From positions 188,540 through 252,539 of the forward strand of contig NZ_QKRX01000003.1 of the NCBI RefSeq assembly GCF_003284585.1: DNA of 64,000 nucleotides. Reading direction: 5' to 3'. Of the stretch, positions 24,808 to 33,546 are shown one piece after another. Position numbers and translations under genes: made by a program. The notes under the pieces were generated by a model. That model was given only the letters and a program-made list of their open reading frames with translations. It was not told where the DNA came from and made no database searches. Source of the stretch: Nitrincola tibetensis (GTDB lineage Bacteria; Pseudomonadota; Gammaproteobacteria; Pseudomonadales; Balneatricaceae). Within the stretch, counting starts at the first letter, position 1. Each line of letters opens with the position of its first letter.

Positions 24808-25539
24808 TCATTTCATATACTCATCAAACAGACTGTAGCGCCACTGCCTCAATGCAATCACCATGGTGGTGCCGTGTTTGTCAGTCATGGGCAAGTGCCT
24901 GTCTTTTTTTAGCCGCTCGTTAAATTCCATGCTAAGGCGATCAATTTTTTCCTGCATTTCTGCGTTGCTGGTGTGGCTAAGTAAACCATTGAGTACCATG
25001 AGCTTTTCAGATTTTTCGTCAAAGCGGGAGTCAAAAAAGTCCTTTTGCACATACTGTAAAAAGAAACGTTGTATCGGGCCATCGGGTTTCCAACGGAAGT
25101 TGGGGGCAATGCGCAGTTTGATGCGGTTGCCAGGATGAAGGTCGATCAGCTTGAGTCGATCAAGCTGGGCGAGCTTTTGGATGCATTCTGCTGAGGTTAG
25201 GCGGAAGTGGCTGAGCAGGTCGTCGTAGCTGAAGCCATTAATGACACTGACGGTCACCATCAACAGCAAGACATCTGAGGCGATTTCGGCTTCTTGTTCT
25301 TCACTCAGTTGTTCAACTTGGCGCTGCTGGAGTAGCATGCTTTGCACCAGTTCAGCAAGGTCGGTATTGGCGAGGGTGCATACTTGTTCAAGACGTGCGA
25401 GGGTGAAGCCCTGCTGAGCAAATAGGCGCTTGATAGAGGCTTCACTCAGACCCAATGCGTGGGCGACATCAGCATAGGTTACGCCGTTGGCACGCAGGCG
25501 TTGCTTGAGGGCTGAGAGGAGGGCAGTGGTTTGCGGCAT
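24808..25539 (-). CDS. XRE-like transcriptional regulator
   Basis: 243 residues. An N-terminal helix-turn-helix (VTYADVAHALGLSEASIKRLFAQQGFTLARLEQVC, about 20-54) of the Cro/C1 type is followed by a helical region and a basic C-terminal part with no recognisable ligand domain. It is divergent from the LplT-Aas locus with about 145 bp between, so it may regulate that locus; I see no obvious operator. Confidence 0.8.
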   Translation of the reverse strand: MPQTTALLSALKQRLRANGVTYADVAHALGLSEASIKRLFAQQGFTLARLEQVCTLANTDLAELVQSMLLQQRQVEQLSEEQEAEIASDVLLLMVTVSVINGFSYDDLLSHFRLTSAECIQKLAQLDRLKLIDLHPGNRIKLRIAPNFRWKPDGPIQRFFLQYVQKDFFDSRFDEKSEKLMVLNGLLSHTSNAEMQEKIDRLSMEFNERLKKDRHLPMTDKHGTTMVIALRQWRYSLFDEYMK

Positions 25540-25684
25540 AGGTAATCCTAATGGAATCGGTAAAAAGTATTATCATACGATACCTTAAGACGAAAATAAT
25601 AACACAATGAATATGAAGGTTTCTATTTTGATCCCTGTGGATACAATTGCCGTCACATCTGATAACTCGTAAAGGACCAGAGTC

Positions 25685-26860
25685 ATGATCAAACTCAGAC
25701 ATTTCGCAGGAGCCATTCCCTTTCTCGTGGCCGTTTTTCTCAACGCCTTTGTGGATTTGGGCCACAAGATTATTATTCAGAATACGGTGTTTAAACTTTA
25801 CGATGGCCCGCTGCAGGTCATCTTGATTGCAATTGTTAACGGCTTGATCCTTTTACCGTTTATTTTATTGCTCAGTCCAGCCGGATTTTTGTCCGACAAG
25901 TATCGCAAGACGTCCATTATGCAGGCATCCGCTTGGGCTGCGGTGGCAATCACCTTGGGTATTACCGCTTGCTATTATATGGGGTGGTTCTGGGCGGCCT
26001 TCGCGATGACTTTTCTGCTTGCGGCCCAGTCGGCTGTCTATTCACCGGCTAAGTATGGCTATATTCGTGAGCTGTTTGGTAAGGAGCATTTAGGCGAAGC
26101 CAATGGTCTTGTGTCTGCATTGTCCATCTGCGCCATTCTGGTAGGTATTTTTGCGTTCTCCATTCTGTTCGAACTTTGGTACCCCGCTGGCAGCCTATCC
26201 GAAGCCGATATCCTGCGCGCAATCGCGCCCATTGGTTGGCTGCTGGTGCTGAACAGTGTGATTGAGTTGGTCATGATGTATCGGCTGCCAACGCAGCCAG
26301 CAACGGGTGTGACCACGACCTTCGAGACAACAAAATACCTGAGCGGTCGATTGTTTGGCAAAGACTTGCAGCCGTTGGTTAGAAGCAAGGTGATTCGCTT
26401 GTCGGTGATTGGCTTGGCGACGTTTTGGGGGGTGGGACAGGTGATGCTGGCGGCTTTTCCTGCCTTCGCTAAAGAGGAAATGTTTTTGACCAATACCATC
26501 TTCGTGCAGGGCATTCTAGCCTGCTCTGGCGTGGGGATTGCATTGGGGTCTGTGTTTGCGGGTCGCTTTTCGCGTGATTATATCGAGACAGGGTTATTAC
26601 CGCTGGGTGCGCTTGGCATTGCAATGGGCTTGTTGTACCTGCCGTTTACCGAAACACTGATGGCAGCCGCATTCACCTTTCTGTTTATCGGATTGATGGG
26701 TGGTATTTTTATCGTGCCTTTAAATGCCTTGATCCAGTTTCATGCCGATGAGTCTGAAATGGGCCGGACACTCGCGGCGAACAATTGGGTTCAGACGGTG
26801 GTGATGCTGGGCTTTTTGCTGCTGACGGTGGCCTTCTCTTTGTTGGGTTTGAGTAGCTAG
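25685..26860 (+). CDS. MFS lysophospholipid transporter domain (LplT-like)
   Basis: 391 residues with eleven or so membrane helices. NAFVDLGHKIIIQNTVFKLYDG and LLSPAGFLSDKYRKTSIM are characteristic of LplT and of the N-terminal part of fused LplT-Aas proteins, which flip lysophospholipids inward for re-acylation. The ORF ends at TAG 26858-26860 after LLGLSS, before the last helix of the domain, which is found in frame after the stop. As annotated it would therefore lack one helix. Confidence 0.75.
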   Translation: MIKLRHFAGAIPFLVAVFLNAFVDLGHKIIIQNTVFKLYDGPLQVILIAIVNGLILLPFILLLSPAGFLSDKYRKTSIMQASAWAAVAITLGITACYYMGWFWAAFAMTFLLAAQSAVYSPAKYGYIRELFGKEHLGEANGLVSALSICAILVGIFAFSILFELWYPAGSLSEADILRAIAPIGWLLVLNSVIELVMMYRLPTQPATGVTTTFETTKYLSGRLFGKDLQPLVRSKVIRLSVIGLATFWGVGQVMLAAFPAFAKEEMFLTNTIFVQGILACSGVGIALGSVFAGRFSRDYIETGLLPLGALGIAMGLLYLPFTETLMAAAFTFLFIGLMGGIFIVPLNALIQFHADESEMGRTLAANNWVQTVVMLGFLLLTVAFSLLGLSS

Positions 26861-26884
26861 GCGCTGTTACAACTGATTGCGCTA

Positions 26885-29146
26885 GTGGCACTGGTGGGCT
26901 GTTTCTATACCATTTACCAGTTGCCGCAAAGCTTGACCCGCTTTGTGCTCAGTTGGGTGATGTCGCGCCGTTACAAAGTGTCGGTGCAAGGGTTGGAGCA
27001 TATGCCCGCTCAGGGTGGCGTTTTGTTGTTGGGCAATCATATCAGTTGGGTGGATTGGGCGATCATACAACTGGCCAGTCCTCGCCCCGTGCGTTTTGTG
27101 ATGTTGCGCAGTATTTACGAACGTTGGTATCTCACTTGGTTGTTCGATTTGTTTGGTTGTATTCCGATTGAGCAGGGTGTGAGCAGCCGTAATGCGTTGA
27201 AAACCGTCAGCGATGCGTTAAATAAAGGCGAAGTGGTCTGTCTCTTCCCCGAAGGCACGATTAGTCGCACAGGGCATTTGGGGGACTTTCGTCGTGGTTA
27301 CGAACGTGCGTGCATGGATGTGACGTCAGATGTAGTGATTTTGCCTTTTTACCTGCGCGGTTTGTGGGGTAGCCAATTCTCGCGTTCCTCCAGCCATCTC
27401 AAAAACAACTCCCTGCGCTTGACTCGTCGCGATTTAATTGTGGCCTTTGGCGCACCCCTGCCAGCGACGACGACGGCCGATGTGCTTAAGCGGCGAGTGT
27501 TCGATTTATCGATTTCATCTTGGGAAGCCTATGTCGAAACCTTGCCGACCTTGTCCAAAGCCTGGATATATTCAGCCAAGCGGACGGGGCGTCGTTTAGC
27601 CATTGCCGACGTTGTGAGTGGGCGGGATCTGTCGGGTTACCAAGCTTTGACAGGTTCTATTGTTTTGGCACGCCGAATCAAGCGACATAGCCCTGAGCAA
27701 AACCTAGGCCTGTTGCTGCCGAGCAGTGCTGGTGGAATGTTGGCCAATATGGCGGCCTTGTTGCGAGGCAAAACGCTGGTTAATCTGAACTATACCGCGA
27801 GCTTTGCCGCGCTGGAGGCAGCGGTTGCTCAAGCAGACATCAGCACCCTGTATACGTCACGTCGTTTTATTAAGAAGCTGGAAGGTCGTGGTATACAGTT
27901 GGAGGCTTTGCTAAATCGCCTCAAGGTTGTGTATCTCGAAGATGCATTTGAGAAGGTCAGCCTTGTTGAAAAACTATTGACCTTGGTGAGTGTTACTTTA
28001 CTACCCGCGTGGCTGCTGTGTTGGCTGCATTCCCGTGCGCGTAACAGCGATGCCACGGCCGCAATATTGTTCTCTAGCGGCAGTGAAGGTGCGCCCAAAG
28101 GGGTGTGCCTGAGTCACAAAAACATCATGGCCAATGTGAAGCAAACGGCGGAGGTGCTGAATACCGAGGAGCAGGACATTATCATGGCTAACCTGCCTTT
28201 GTTTCATGCATTTGGCTTAACCATTACGCAGTTTATGCCCTTGATCGAAAGTGTGCCCGTGGTGTGCCATCCTGATCCGACGGATGTGATGGCGAGTGCC
28301 CAGGCAATTGCGCGTTATCAAGCAACGATTCTGTTTGGTACCTCTACCTTCTTACGGCTTTATAACCGCAATAGCAAAATTCATCCCTTAATGTTAAACA
28401 GTTTGCGTCTGGTGGTGGCCGGGGCAGAGAAACTGAATGAAGACGTGCGCAACAGCTTCGCGCTTAAGTTCAGTAAGCCACTTTACGAAGGCTATGGCGC
28501 GACGGAAACCACGCCGGTCGCCAGTGTTAATCTGCCAGACAAAATTGAAAGTGAGCGCTGGCAAGTGCAGCGTGGCCAGAAGCCCGGCTCGGTGGGAATG
28601 CCCTTGCCTGGCACCAGTTGTAGAGTGGTGGATCCTGAAACCTTTGAAGAGTTGCCAACGGGAGAGGCGGGGATGATTCTGATTGGGGGTGTCCAAGTGA
28701 TGCAGGGGTACCTGAATAATCCGGAAAAGACCGACTCGGTGATCAAAAACATCAAGGGGACGCGTTGGTACGTGACGGGTGATAAAGGTTACATCGACAG
28801 TGATGGTTTTCTGTTTATTGTCGACCGTTATTCCCGTTTTGCCAAAGTGGCGGGTGAGATGATTAGTCTATGCCAAACCGAACAGGCCATTAGCCACTCA
28901 CTTGAAGATCCTGATGTGGAGGTGGTCGTTGTCGCCGTTTCCGATGCTAAGAAGGGTGAAAGGCTTGTAGCGCTGCACGACGTGGAGTTGGACACAGATT
29001 CGCTCAAGCAGGCATTAATAAAAAGTGGCCTGAACAATCTGGCGATACCTGATCAGTGGTATCGGGTGGCTGCACTGCCGAAACTGGGTTCAGGCAAAAC
29101 GGATTTCGGCGCCGCAAAGGCGTTAGCCTTGGAATGTGGCGTGTAA
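26885..29146 (+). CDS. aas: Acyl-phospholipid O-acyltransferase / acyl-ACP ligase (Aas-like)
   Basis: Bifunctional lipid repair enzyme. PlsC domain: NHISWVD (HX4D) and FPEGTISRTG in the first 130 residues. AMP-forming ligase domain: ILFSSGSEGAPKGVCLSHKN, YGATETTPV, and TGDKGYIDSDGFLFIVDRYSR. The GTG at 26885 is only the first possible start after the amber codon; the in-frame sequence from 26861 (ALLQLIALVALVG) belongs to the same polypeptide in fused relatives, and no good ribosome binding site precedes the GTG. Whether this half is translated independently is open. Confidence 0.8.
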   Translation: MALVGCFYTIYQLPQSLTRFVLSWVMSRRYKVSVQGLEHMPAQGGVLLLGNHISWVDWAIIQLASPRPVRFVMLRSIYERWYLTWLFDLFGCIPIEQGVSSRNALKTVSDALNKGEVVCLFPEGTISRTGHLGDFRRGYERACMDVTSDVVILPFYLRGLWGSQFSRSSSHLKNNSLRLTRRDLIVAFGAPLPATTTADVLKRRVFDLSISSWEAYVETLPTLSKAWIYSAKRTGRRLAIADVVSGRDLSGYQALTGSIVLARRIKRHSPEQNLGLLLPSSAGGMLANMAALLRGKTLVNLNYTASFAALEAAVAQADISTLYTSRRFIKKLEGRGIQLEALLNRLKVVYLEDAFEKVSLVEKLLTLVSVTLLPAWLLCWLHSRARNSDATAAILFSSGSEGAPKGVCLSHKNIMANVKQTAEVLNTEEQDIIMANLPLFHAFGLTITQFMPLIESVPVVCHPDPTDVMASAQAIARYQATILFGTSTFLRLYNRNSKIHPLMLNSLRLVVAGAEKLNEDVRNSFALKFSKPLYEGYGATETTPVASVNLPDKIESERWQVQRGQKPGSVGMPLPGTSCRVVDPETFEELPTGEAGMILIGGVQVMQGYLNNPEKTDSVIKNIKGTRWYVTGDKGYIDSDGFLFIVDRYSRFAKVAGEMISLCQTEQAISHSLEDPDVEVVVVAVSDAKKGERLVALHDVELDTDSLKQALIKSGLNNLAIPDQWYRVAALPKLGSGKTDFGAAKALALECGV

Positions 29147-29149
29147 TGA

Positions 29150-29170
29150 CAGAGTAGCCGCGCTACTCTG
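29150..29170. terminator. Hairpin between convergent genes
   Basis: CAGAGTAGC and GCTACTCTG form a perfect 9-bp stem around CGC. No U-tract follows on either strand, so termination efficiency is uncertain. Its right half overlaps the end of the protease gene. Confidence 0.45.
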
Positions 29171-29906
29171 GCGTTTGAGTGGCGTCTGTCAGTGCGACGA
29201 TGGCCGCTTCCAGATCCACCCGCTGTTGTTTGAGTTCGGCAATGCGGGTGGGGTCCCAGATGATCTGCGATGCTTCAAAGTCAATTCGATAATCAACCCG
29301 CCGCAGAAAATCCATGCCCAATAGACCGTCATGTGCTCCAGACCCTTGGAAGTCTATGATGCTGGCGCGAGGTCCATCAATTCGATAGGGGCCTATTTCA
29401 ATCCGATCAAAGCGTGCTGAAAAGGTTTCGATCAGATCACCACTGGCCACCTGCGCGTACCCAGAGGGACGAGCATCAATGGGTAATCGGGATAATTTAT
29501 CGCGATGAAATGCGGTTGAAGATGCGCCCGTATCCAGAATCATTAAGGTATTGGCCGTGCGGCCCTGTAAGGTGACTTTAACCGGGAGCATTACCGAGTT
29601 TCCACGCATGGTCAGTGGCGTGTGCAATGCGGAAATGGCCTGATCGAGCTGTCGTAGGTGCTGTTGCAGTTGCTGAACATTTTGCTGTTCTTGGCGCTTT
29701 AAATCCAGCTCATTTCGGCGCTCTGGTGTCAGTTGAGTGCCGCGAACTTCGAGTTGGTTGCGATACTGCTGGGGAACCTTGCTGATGTTATCCACATAGA
29801 TACGACGCCCTTTATCATCCGTGTAATGCAGGATCTGAGCGTGCAAGGTTGTGGCAGATAAGCATACCTGTAAAACGAAACCCAACGAATAAACGTGATG
29901 CGTCAT
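29163..29906 (-). CDS. Periplasmic retropepsin-like aspartyl protease with DUF4124-type N-terminus
   Basis: A signal peptide (HVYSLGFVLQVCLSATTLHAQ) is followed by an ILHYTDDKGRRIYVDNISKVP segment of the DUF4124 kind, a Gln-rich coiled coil and a pepsin-like domain with LMILDTGASSTAFH and DGLLGMDFLRRVDYRID. The single DTGAS motif means the active enzyme would be a dimer, as in retropepsins. The second ATG (MTHHVYSL) gives a normal signal peptide; five extra residues are possible from 29921. Substrates are unknown; convergent with aas. Confidence 0.8.
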   Translation of the reverse strand: MTHHVYSLGFVLQVCLSATTLHAQILHYTDDKGRRIYVDNISKVPQQYRNQLEVRGTQLTPERRNELDLKRQEQQNVQQLQQHLRQLDQAISALHTPLTMRGNSVMLPVKVTLQGRTANTLMILDTGASSTAFHRDKLSRLPIDARPSGYAQVASGDLIETFSARFDRIEIGPYRIDGPRASIIDFQGSGAHDGLLGMDFLRRVDYRIDFEASQIIWDPTRIAELKQQRVDLEAAIVALTDATQTPE

Positions 29907-30086
29907 GCGCTTCCTTTGCATAGAATGAACCCGTAAAAAACCTGATCTGAGCTTTATAACCCAGATGCAGGTTAGTTTCCAGTAACACTCATCGCAGTAT
30001 CATTACGACGTCAGGTGTCGTTAACCTACTGATACATCAATTGAGCAGGTATTATGGCGCTAGCCATATCGCTTCGTCCAAGCGAT

Positions 30087-31019
30087 TTATATGGCACTCA
30101 AGACTTTACGAAATACGGCAATTTCTTCGTCTGAGAATTGACCAAATACCGCTTGTTGTCGATCATTCGCGATACGCCAGAGCGTTTCGGCTTGTTCGGC
30201 TCCATTCGGATTAATGCTGAGCTGATTTCCTTCGCGTACTAACCAGCCTTTACGGCACAGCGTATCAACGGCAACGTTTAAATCGCTGTCGGGCATGCCA
30301 ATACGATCTTCTAGCTCTTGTGTAGAGAGGGTTCCGAAATCATTCAGCGTTAAAAGCATACGCGCTTCTATAGTGCGAAGCCCTGTTGCCAATTGTAAAG
30401 GTTGATAGTCCGCTTGATAGCGTTTTACGGCTTGGAGCATTTGGTAGTAGAGGTTATCCGCCAAGCGTTGCTCATTTTTGCTTTGCGCCGCATCCGATGC
30501 CGATGTTTTTTCTGGCTTAGATCCAGCATGGGGTATGACGGCAGAATAGGCCCCACCATGATAAACCAAAGGGGCACGACCCGTATCGACGAAGGATACA
30601 ACTTTTCCTACGAGAATCCAGTGATCTCCTCCATCCAGGGTTTGATACTGCTCACACTGAAAGCAAGCAGAGGTGTCTGGCAGAATGGCAGCATCACCTA
30701 AACCCAATGAAAACTGAATGTCTTTAAACTTATCGTCACTTGGGCGAGCAAAGTGATTGGAAAGGTTAATTTGATCGGCCGCAAGGATGTTAACAGCAAA
30801 GTGACTGGCCTTTTCGAAGACTGAATAGCTGCCAGAATTTTTACTGATGCTCCACAGAATAAGGGGTGGATCGAGTGAAACAGAATTAAAGCTGTTTGCT
30901 GTGACGCCTGCACGGCTTCCATCAGAAGCGGTGGCCGTGATCACTGTAACGCCCGTCGCAAAATTGCCTAATGCACGGCGAAAAGCTTTGGGGTCGAATT
31001 CGGTTGAGAGTGTGCTCAT
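30087..31019 (-). CDS. Flavin reductase with C-terminal MarR-like domain, 4-hydroxyphenylacetate hydroxylase reductase (C1) type
   Basis: Residues 1-165 are a flavin-reductase-like domain (FRRALGNFATGVTVITA, GVTANSFNSVSLDPPL, NHFARPSDDKF). Residues about 190-310 form a winged-helix region (GLRTIEARMLLTLNDFGTLSTQELEDRIGMPDSDLNVAVDTLCRKGWL). This architecture is known from the reductase C1 of Acinetobacter p-hydroxyphenylacetate hydroxylase, where the MarR-like part is an autoinhibitory sensor of the substrate. It would supply reduced FMN to the oxygenase encoded just upstream, 78 bp away in the same direction. Confidence 0.85.
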   Translation of the reverse strand: MSTLSTEFDPKAFRRALGNFATGVTVITATASDGSRAGVTANSFNSVSLDPPLILWSISKNSGSYSVFEKASHFAVNILAADQINLSNHFARPSDDKFKDIQFSLGLGDAAILPDTSACFQCEQYQTLDGGDHWILVGKVVSFVDTGRAPLVYHGGAYSAVIPHAGSKPEKTSASDAAQSKNEQRLADNLYYQMLQAVKRYQADYQPLQLATGLRTIEARMLLTLNDFGTLSTQELEDRIGMPDSDLNVAVDTLCRKGWLVREGNQLSINPNGAEQAETLWRIANDRQQAVFGQFSDEEIAVFRKVLSAI

Positions 31020-31097
31020 AAGATAACCTTTGACGTAACACGAAGAGTGCTGAGTTCACTGGGCGTATTGAATCAAGGCCCAGTGAATTGAAAACTA

Positions 31098-32267
31098 TTA
31101 TAGTAAGGATGGATCTGGCTCAAGTCCCAGTAACTCACGACCGAGTATTTGTGCGCAGACATCATAATCGGTGTAGGCGTGTGCAGCGGTCATATTAGAC
31201 TCATGCCAGAGGCGCTGAGACTCACGATCCTCATACCAGTTGGATGCGCCCATCACCGCCCAGAGGCGATTGACCGCTTCAACGCACATCTTGATTGCAT
31301 AGGCTTGGTTGGTGCGCCAATGTGCTAACACATAACGTGTAGGATACTCGTGGCGCTCGCCATACTCTTTATGTTCTTGCCAAGTTTTTTCCAGATAAGC
31401 ACGTGCAGCCGCAACTTGTTGATAAGATTCGGCAATACGCAGAATGGGGGGAATGGACTCACGTACAGCGGCACCTGTGTAAGCTCTGACACGATTCTGT
31501 GTTAGTTCTTTGTAAACGTCGATCATCCGTTCAGCAACACCAAGACTCATAGCGGCAAAGCCACACGCAAAGTATGGGCGGTAGGGAGTGTGATAAATTT
31601 TACTATCAGGATAGAGATCGCGCCCAACATGACGACCTTCCATCATATCGATTGCCGCTTGGATGCGATGTTCGGGCACAAATACGCGATCAATATGCGC
31701 TGTTTTTGTACCACTGCCTTGCATACCGACAGAATACCAGTCGTCGATAATGGAAAAGTCGCTGCGAGGGATGACGGCGAAACTATACACTTTTCCACCA
31801 TCGGATTTAGTGCGAAGGAAGCCGACGATAATCCAGTCTGCATGGTCTACGCCTGAACTCCATTTCATATCGCCCGTAAAAATAATACCGCCTTCTGTTT
31901 CTTCATGCTTGCCGAAAGGCGCGATGCTGCTGGATGCGACAGCATCAGGATTTGTTCCCCAGAACTCATCTTGTGCCTGTTTGCTAAACATCGACATTTG
32001 GTGGTTATGGGTGCATAAGAGACTGTAGGCCCAAGCGGTAGAGCAGCATGCACCCGCAAGGGCAGCTATACAGTCGGTGAACTCAGGAAGCGACATTTCG
32101 AGACCACCATAGGCCTTAGGAAGAAATGCGCGGTTGAGCCCAATCCCATGAAGCATGTCGACATTTTCTTTAGGTACTTGGCGAAGTTTAACCGCGAGAG
32201 GGGCATTCTCTCGGATGGCGGGTAAAATTTCTTTTAACTTTTTAAGCATAGGATTTTGTTGCGTCAT
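31098..32267 (-). CDS. Flavin-dependent monooxygenase, acyl-CoA dehydrogenase fold, 4-hydroxyphenylacetate 3-hydroxylase oxygenase (C2) type
   Basis: 389 residues of the HsaA/C2 group of two-component monooxygenases: AFLPKAYGGLEMSLPEFTDCIAALA, CCSTAWAYSLLCTHNHQMSMF, GDMKWSSGVDHADWIIVG and the C-terminal GASNWYEDRESQRLWHESNMTAAHA. It is expected to hydroxylate 4-hydroxyphenylacetate to 3,4-dihydroxyphenylacetate using FMNH2 from the partner. Unrelated to enteric HpaB by family. It is divergent from hpaD1. The exact phenolic substrate is inferred from the cluster. Confidence 0.83.
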   Translation of the reverse strand: MTQQNPMLKKLKEILPAIRENAPLAVKLRQVPKENVDMLHGIGLNRAFLPKAYGGLEMSLPEFTDCIAALAGACCSTAWAYSLLCTHNHQMSMFSKQAQDEFWGTNPDAVASSSIAPFGKHEETEGGIIFTGDMKWSSGVDHADWIIVGFLRTKSDGGKVYSFAVIPRSDFSIIDDWYSVGMQGSGTKTAHIDRVFVPEHRIQAAIDMMEGRHVGRDLYPDSKIYHTPYRPYFACGFAAMSLGVAERMIDVYKELTQNRVRAYTGAAVRESIPPILRIAESYQQVAAARAYLEKTWQEHKEYGERHEYPTRYVLAHWRTNQAYAIKMCVEAVNRLWAVMGASNWYEDRESQRLWHESNMTAAHAYTDYDVCAQILGRELLGLEPDPSLL

Positions 32268-32628
32268 GAGTCAGAAGCCTCTGTACTTTATCACTTATTT
32301 TAATGAGGTCGCTATTAAGCTAAATGCTTTAACTTGGTTAGATTATGGGCAAAAGAGTTGCCTAGCAGAAAGGTAATAAATTATTTATTTATTGTACTTT
32401 TCTGTTTTGTAGAGGGTGTTGGTCGGATTTTATTGGTTTGAAGTGATTTAAAATCAAATGATTAGGTTCATTTTTTGGCTTTTTAATTAGAATTTAATTA
32501 TTTTTGATATGACTCAACAGTGAGTTGTTATTCGATTGACAGCATCTTTGATATGTACTAGGATTTTTAATACTTAATATGTTAAATAATTTCCTTTATA
32601 CTAAATAAAAACTAAAAAGGTGCTTGCC
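32268..32628. promoter_or_regulatory. AT-rich divergent promoter region between the monooxygenase and hpaD1
   Basis: About 360 bp with no gene. It holds the HpaR-like dyad at 32571-32589 and a TATACT -10 candidate at 32597-32602 for hpaD1, with the dyad covering the -35 position. Near 32470-32520 there are runs of TTAATT/AATTAA without a clear dyad. The ribosome binding site AAAAAGG lies at 32614-32620. Confidence 0.5.
32571..32589. promoter_or_regulatory. HpaR-like operator before hpaD1
   Basis: TACTTAATATGTTAAATAA; its reverse complement TTATTTAACATATTAAGTA matches the perfect dyad at 59670-59689 at 18 of 19 positions. It overlaps the -35 position of a promoter whose -10 may be TATACT at 32597-32602, suggesting repression. 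Confidence 0.6.
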
Positions 32629-33480
32629 ATGGGCGAAATCGTATTAGCAGCCAAGGTAACTCATGTTCCAACCATGCTCCTCTCTGAACAACCCGGAAAA
32701 CTCCAGGGGTGTCGACAGCAAGCCATTGATGGACACAAAGAAATCATGCGTAGAGCACGTGAAAAAGGTGCGGATACGGTGATTGTGTTAGATACACATT
32801 GGTTAGTGAATGCAGGCTACCATATTAACAGTAATCCCGCTTTCAAGGGATGTTATACCAGTCACGAGTTCCCGCATTTTATCCAAAACTTGGATTATGA
32901 GTATCGCGGTGATCCAGAGCTAGGAAACGCCATTGCTGCACGTGCAACCGAAAAGGGGGTGCACACACTTTCCCATCAGGTTGAAACATTGGACTTAGAG
33001 TACGGGACACTGGTTCCAATGCACTTTATGCAGCCTGGTGACATGCCCATTATTTCAATTGCGGCTTGGTGTACTGTGCATAGTCTGAAAGATTCTAAGA
33101 CGCTGGGTGAAGCCATTCGCGAGGCAGTTGAAGCCAGTGATCGGAAAGTGCTGTTGCTTGCTTCGGGGTCGCTATCCCACAAAATCTGGGAAAACGAACT
33201 CTATGCCGAAAATAACGGTACCTTCACGATTTCTCGTGAGTTCAATCGGCAAGTTGATTTGCGTGTCCTAGAGCTTTGGCAGAAAGGGGACATCTCGACG
33301 TTCCTAAAAATGCTACCCGAATATGCGCAGTTCTGCTCTGGAGAAGGGGGAATGCATGATACAGCGATGCTCTTCGGTGCTCTAGGTTGGGATAGCTATT
33401 GTGGAAAAGGTGAGCTGATTGGCGAGTATTTCCCTAGCTCCGGTACGGGTCAGGCAAATGTAGTCTTTCCTGTAATCTGA
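32629..33480 (+). CDS. hpaD: 3,4-dihydroxyphenylacetate 2,3-dioxygenase, paralogue 1
   Basis: Class III extradiol dioxygenase of the LigB superfamily; cleaves homoprotocatechuate to 5-carboxymethyl-2-hydroxymuconic semialdehyde. 283 residues with KVTHVPTMLLSE at the N-terminus, VIVLDTHWLVNAGYHIN, HFIQNLDYEYRG, LLLASGSLSHKIWENEL and the C-terminal FPSSGTGQANVVFP. The ATG at 32629 is chosen over a GTG at 32620 because AAAAAGG precedes it. First gene of a + strand operon; a second hpaD lies 2.7 kb downstream. Confidence 0.92.
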   Translation: MGEIVLAAKVTHVPTMLLSEQPGKLQGCRQQAIDGHKEIMRRAREKGADTVIVLDTHWLVNAGYHINSNPAFKGCYTSHEFPHFIQNLDYEYRGDPELGNAIAARATEKGVHTLSHQVETLDLEYGTLVPMHFMQPGDMPIISIAAWCTVHSLKDSKTLGEAIREAVEASDRKVLLLASGSLSHKIWENELYAENNGTFTISREFNRQVDLRVLELWQKGDISTFLKMLPEYAQFCSGEGGMHDTAMLFGALGWDSYCGKGELIGEYFPSSGTGQANVVFPVI

Positions 33481-33546
33481 AAATAATTCTTTTTAGCAGT
33501 TAGATGATGCTTAGCTGCAAAGCCAAATAATGGAGATCACATCGCC

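Larger units (their letters stand above)
25685..29146 (+). pseudogene. aas: LplT-Aas fusion gene interrupted by an in-frame amber codon
   Basis: Bases 25685-26857 encode an MFS lysophospholipid flippase-like domain and 26861-29146 continue in the same frame with its last membrane helix and an Aas-type acyltransferase/acyl-ACP ligase. Only a TAG at 26858-26860 separates them. Many gammaproteobacteria have the unbroken fusion. The state may be a true nonsense mutation, a split gene or suppressible read-through; the two halves are described separately. Confidence 0.65.
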
